Source of the DNA: Membranipora membranacea
Taxonomy: Eukaryota > Bryozoa > Gymnolaemata > Cheilostomatida > Membraniporidae
Direction of reading: 5' to 3'
Assembly (NCBI GenBank): GCA_914767715.1
Contig: OU612068.1
Coordinates: 14,322,001-14,386,000, forward strand
Length of the DNA: 64,000 bases
Part shown: positions 60,745 through 64,000 of the stretch, one piece after another
Position numbering within the stretch: the stretch's first letter is position 1
Layout: each line of letters begins with the position of its first letter
Position numbers and translations under genes: made by a program
The notes under the pieces: generated by a model
What the model was told of the DNA's origin: nothing
Seen by the model: only the letters and a program-made list of their open reading frames with translations
Database searches by the model: none

Positions 60745-63700
60745 ATGCCAAGTTCAGTTGAGCAACCAAGATACTTGCTAATTTATGGCACGCAGACAGG
60801 ACAAGCGAAAGCAATTTCAGAAGAACTAGCTGAACGAAGTGAGAAAGCTGGGCTTGTTGCCGATATACACTGCTTCAGTAGAATCGAAAAGGAGGTAAGA
60901 GCTAAATAGATATGTTAGATAGTAAGTACCCCATTGTTGGTACAGTTCCAATGCCATTTATAGTTAGTTGGTAAAATCTTCATTTTGAACCAAAATTTAA
61001 ACCAAAAGAGGCCTATATTGGTGGGCATATTTTTGAATTTTGGGCTTCACCAAATGCAACAATATAAACCTATATATACCATTTTAAAGAGAACCTTTTA
61101 TCCACCATGATGATGCTTAAACTCTCATACTGCCATGCCCTTATATTTACTTGTTAGTTTGTGTTGGAGAACGAGCCACTTGTAGTCATAGTTTGTTCCA
61201 CAACTGGTGACGGTGAACCGCCAGAATCTGTGCTGAAGTTCTGGAGACGAATTAAACGTAGGACCGTCCCTAAAGACCATCTGAGTAAAGTCCAATATTC
61301 TCTTCTTGGTAAGTTTGTCTTCTGAATAGATGATAGAATTTTCTCTCTTAAACATTAATGTGTATTACAACATTCACCAAATGGTAGTGCTGGCTTGTTT
61401 GCAATGGATCTAAAATTATTTGAAGGAAATTGAAGTATGTTCTGCTTATAACGGCAGCTGGCTTAGAGCACTCAGGGCAACTTGGCACAAATATTCCAGC
61501 CTGGATGCCCAATTTTGTACATACTCTATTGAAATGCTTGTGTGCTTTTGTGTGAAGCCTTCCTTCCTAACCACTGAAATTTCATTTGATGCTGATTTGT
61601 TCGTTGTTCTTTCTCATAGGATTGGGCGATTCAAACTACAGTCAGTTTTGTAATTGCCCGAAGCTACTTGATAAGAGACTACAGGAAGTGGGAGCCTCAC
61701 ATTTTCTATCTCCTGTGTGGGGAGACGACGCTGTCGGGTTAGTATAGATCGTTTGCTGTAGAGATTTAGGAACTGATATTTATTCGAGATCTATCTACAA
61801 ATCTTAACATTGCTATACCAAAATTTATCATGAATATCTCATGGGCATGATGTAATATGTGTTGAGTCTTTGAAAGTCTTAAAAAAAAATCGAGGTAATA
61901 GTTTGAATAAAATAGATGGCATTATTGTAGTGACATGATTTTTTTTTACTATTGAAATCGGTGTCTGCCGTATGATCCTTACAATCAAGCCCATAATATG
62001 TCTTGATATTGTTTAAATTGACTAAAACTAGATGTTTTGATTTTCTTTTTGTTTTAGCTTAGAAGTAGAGGTTGAGCCTTGGATAGACAAACTTCTCATC
62101 ACTCTTTGTGCTCATTTTGGATTACCGCCACCCTCAGAGGATAATAAAGCCATGAACGCCCTAAACTCTGACGCCCCCAAATCTAGCAACGGCTCAAACC
62201 CTACACTCGAGCTATCAAACGGCTCAAACACAGAGAAAATGAATGGTGAAAACAGTGTTACTAGTCTCTCTGACCTCATCAAACAAAATTTGACACTAGA
62301 TAATGGAGATGAATCCAAGGATCTAATCACTGGCCAAGATGAAAAGCCTTCCAACGATAATCAGTTTGAGGATAGCTCAGAAAAGTCAAACAGGACTACA
62401 GGTAAAATCTAACAAACCTTATACACATCAGGCATTATAAATCTGATCTTTATCATACCTTCTGGAGTTATTCACTTTTGGGTTATTGGTCTTTTTTTCT
62501 TTAATTTTTTTTTTTAAACTTTTATTGGCATCATAATCATTATTTTTGGAAAAAATGATTTTTGATATGTGCCAAAAGAAGAAAGAAAAAAAGATGCAGT
62601 TTGTAAATGTATGTGACTAGAGCTAATAATTGTTGGAGAAATAATTAACAAGTGGTCTTTTAAAGGAGTATTTGATGATCTGATAAATCTAGATAGACAG
62701 TTAAATATATTTCTACGGACACAACAACTCAGCTTGATAAGAAAAAGAAGACAATCCATAATATAAGTTAATAAAACTTTCATCGTAAGCAGTGAACATG
62801 ATTTATGCGATTCTTTTTTATTGATAGACTGGTTGACCATTATACCAGTTGTGGATATTTCTGAGCTCACTCTACCCAGCTCACCTGCTGCATACATACA
62901 GATTGATCCTTTATCCGCTGATGCTGACTCATCATCTGCTACCACACAGGTAAATACATCTAAGCTCAAAACCTAATGGGTGAGTACAACTAGCTGGACA
63001 GTTATTCTGATAAAGGGTTCAACTTACTTTTTTCCCCGGGATGTCTTGATCATTTGACTTGGCAACAAGATCTTGATGGAGATTGTTTTTATCTTAGTGT
63101 ACTGGTTGCATTCAAATATGGATATCCTAATCAAATTCATATCATAGAGATCTAATTTATACAGATTTAAGCTTTTCTTGATTGTGGGGTGGTTTATCTA
63201 TGCTCTGTTGACCTGTATTTTCAGCGCCAGTCCAAAATATGATTGTAACTTAAACTGCAGTGATTCCCAGTGGTTGGTTATAGATAAATAGAATGAGTGT
63301 AGACGTTTGAAATCATATGACATGGTTGTTGAAGTTATTGACATTTTATTGGTTTTGTATACTACATGTTGTTCCATGTTTCTCAGGAAAAACTTCCCAT
63401 ACAGAATAACTGTAAGCTGCCGTTTGCTGCCTCTCCCATACATTCAGTAGACATAGTCAGTATTGATGTACTAACCTCACCAGAAGCAGTCAAGAAGACA
63501 CTGTGTGTCAAGCTCAATACAAAGGTTGGGTAATTCTGTTTATATATATTTTTTGTATGCATTTTAATTTCCTGTCAGCACTTGTTAAAGCAAATGAGAC
63601 CGTGATTACAATTTGTAGGATGAAATGTGAAGATAGAGCCTCTGTTTTACCATATGAAATGCGTCAAAATGTTGTATGTTTAAGTTCCTCATGATTGAAG

Positions 63701-64000
63701 CAGCATGTCACCAGAAGTCAATTGATTATTCATTGACCACACTTTTTATCTCAATGTCATGAATGTTGTTGTGTGAAGGGTGCCTATGGCAAATACATAA
63801 GGGAAATAGTCCAACGAACTTGCTGAAAATTGTCAGATTCACATTTTACACACACAACACCTTTAGATGTAATAAGTAAAGTGGATGCAAAGTAGGATTT
63901 AGATTGTCTATTTCACAGTCATCGATGTATTTGCACAAGGTACCAGCATGCTCGTCCACATAACAAAGTCATGTTTACAGTGAATTTTGTTCTTTCAGGA
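60745..64000 (+). CDS. MTRR: Methionine synthase reductase, N-terminal part
   Basis: Exons 60745-60894, 61158-61308, 61620-61737, 62058-62401, 62828-62949 and 63387-63524 join in phase. A seventh probably starts at 63999 after TTCTTTCAG, and the gene runs out of the window. The start [20 protein letters not shown] leads into a flavodoxin-type FMN domain: the [15 protein letters not shown] phosphate loop, [16 protein letters not shown], and [20 protein letters not shown]...PVWGDDAVG. The Cys-containing SNYSQFCN and the order match human MTRR. A long Asn/Ser/Glu-rich hinge in exon 4 follows, then the start of the FAD-binding region ([22 protein letters not shown]). The enzyme passes electrons from NADPH through FAD and FMN to reactivate cob(II)alamin methionine synthase. 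Related diflavin reductases (NDOR1, CPR) lack this hinge, which favours MTRR. Confidence 0.9.

Noticed and set aside
62514-62969. 151-codon minus-strand frame
   Set aside because: It lies opposite an MTRR intron and exon 5 and reflects the AT-rich intron and the antisense of the real exon.
1-64000. CRISPR arrays, operons or bacterial gene clusters
   Set aside because: Spliced animal genes throughout; the tandem repeats seen have no spacer structure.

Overview
The window is nuclear DNA of an invertebrate animal. It is AT-rich, its genes have short exons and long introns with GT..AG borders, and 100-bp to 4-kb transposon-derived repeats are scattered through it. Animal-specific families are present: a DPF/d4 BAF-complex subunit, a caspase-like protease, secreted multi-Kunitz proteins and methionine synthase reductase. 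I cannot fix the phylum. A marine deuterostome or lophotrochozoan is a guess.

Layout: (1) 1884-5586 (+), the last three exons of a TPR protein. (2) 7760-12147 (-), most of a coiled-coil adaptor ending in two TAX1BP1/CEP55-type zinc fingers, and 20380-22728 (-), four more coiled-coil exons that either begin the same gene or form a nested one. (3) 18689-28885 (+), a complete DPF gene interleaved with the minus-strand exons. (4) 29595-34643 (-), a secreted protein with six Kunitz domains. (5) 36837-38971 (+), a caspase-like gene whose last exon, carrying the catalytic Cys and the p10-like part, is duplicated at 40501-40986. (6) 42232-55461, nested transposons: a degenerate non-LTR retrotransposon split by a 4.4-kb inverted-repeat element, which itself holds a hAT-like insert and a 100-bp hairpin element; a second near-identical copy lies inside an older relative. 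(7) 56060-58433 (-), a three-Kunitz paralogue of the six-Kunitz gene. (8) 60745 to the window end (+), the first six exons of methionine synthase reductase.

The genes do not form a pathway. The window is best read as unrelated genes shaped by local duplication (Kunitz exons, the caspase terminal exon) and transposon insertion. The strongest leads are the duplicated catalytic exon of the caspase-like gene with its altered substrate pocket, the Kunitz domain expansion seen by comparing the two paralogues, a possible 9-nt microexon in DPF, and the 4.4-kb element family with two different 2-bp target duplications. All exon borders were read by eye from splice consensus and phase. No transcript data or database search was available.
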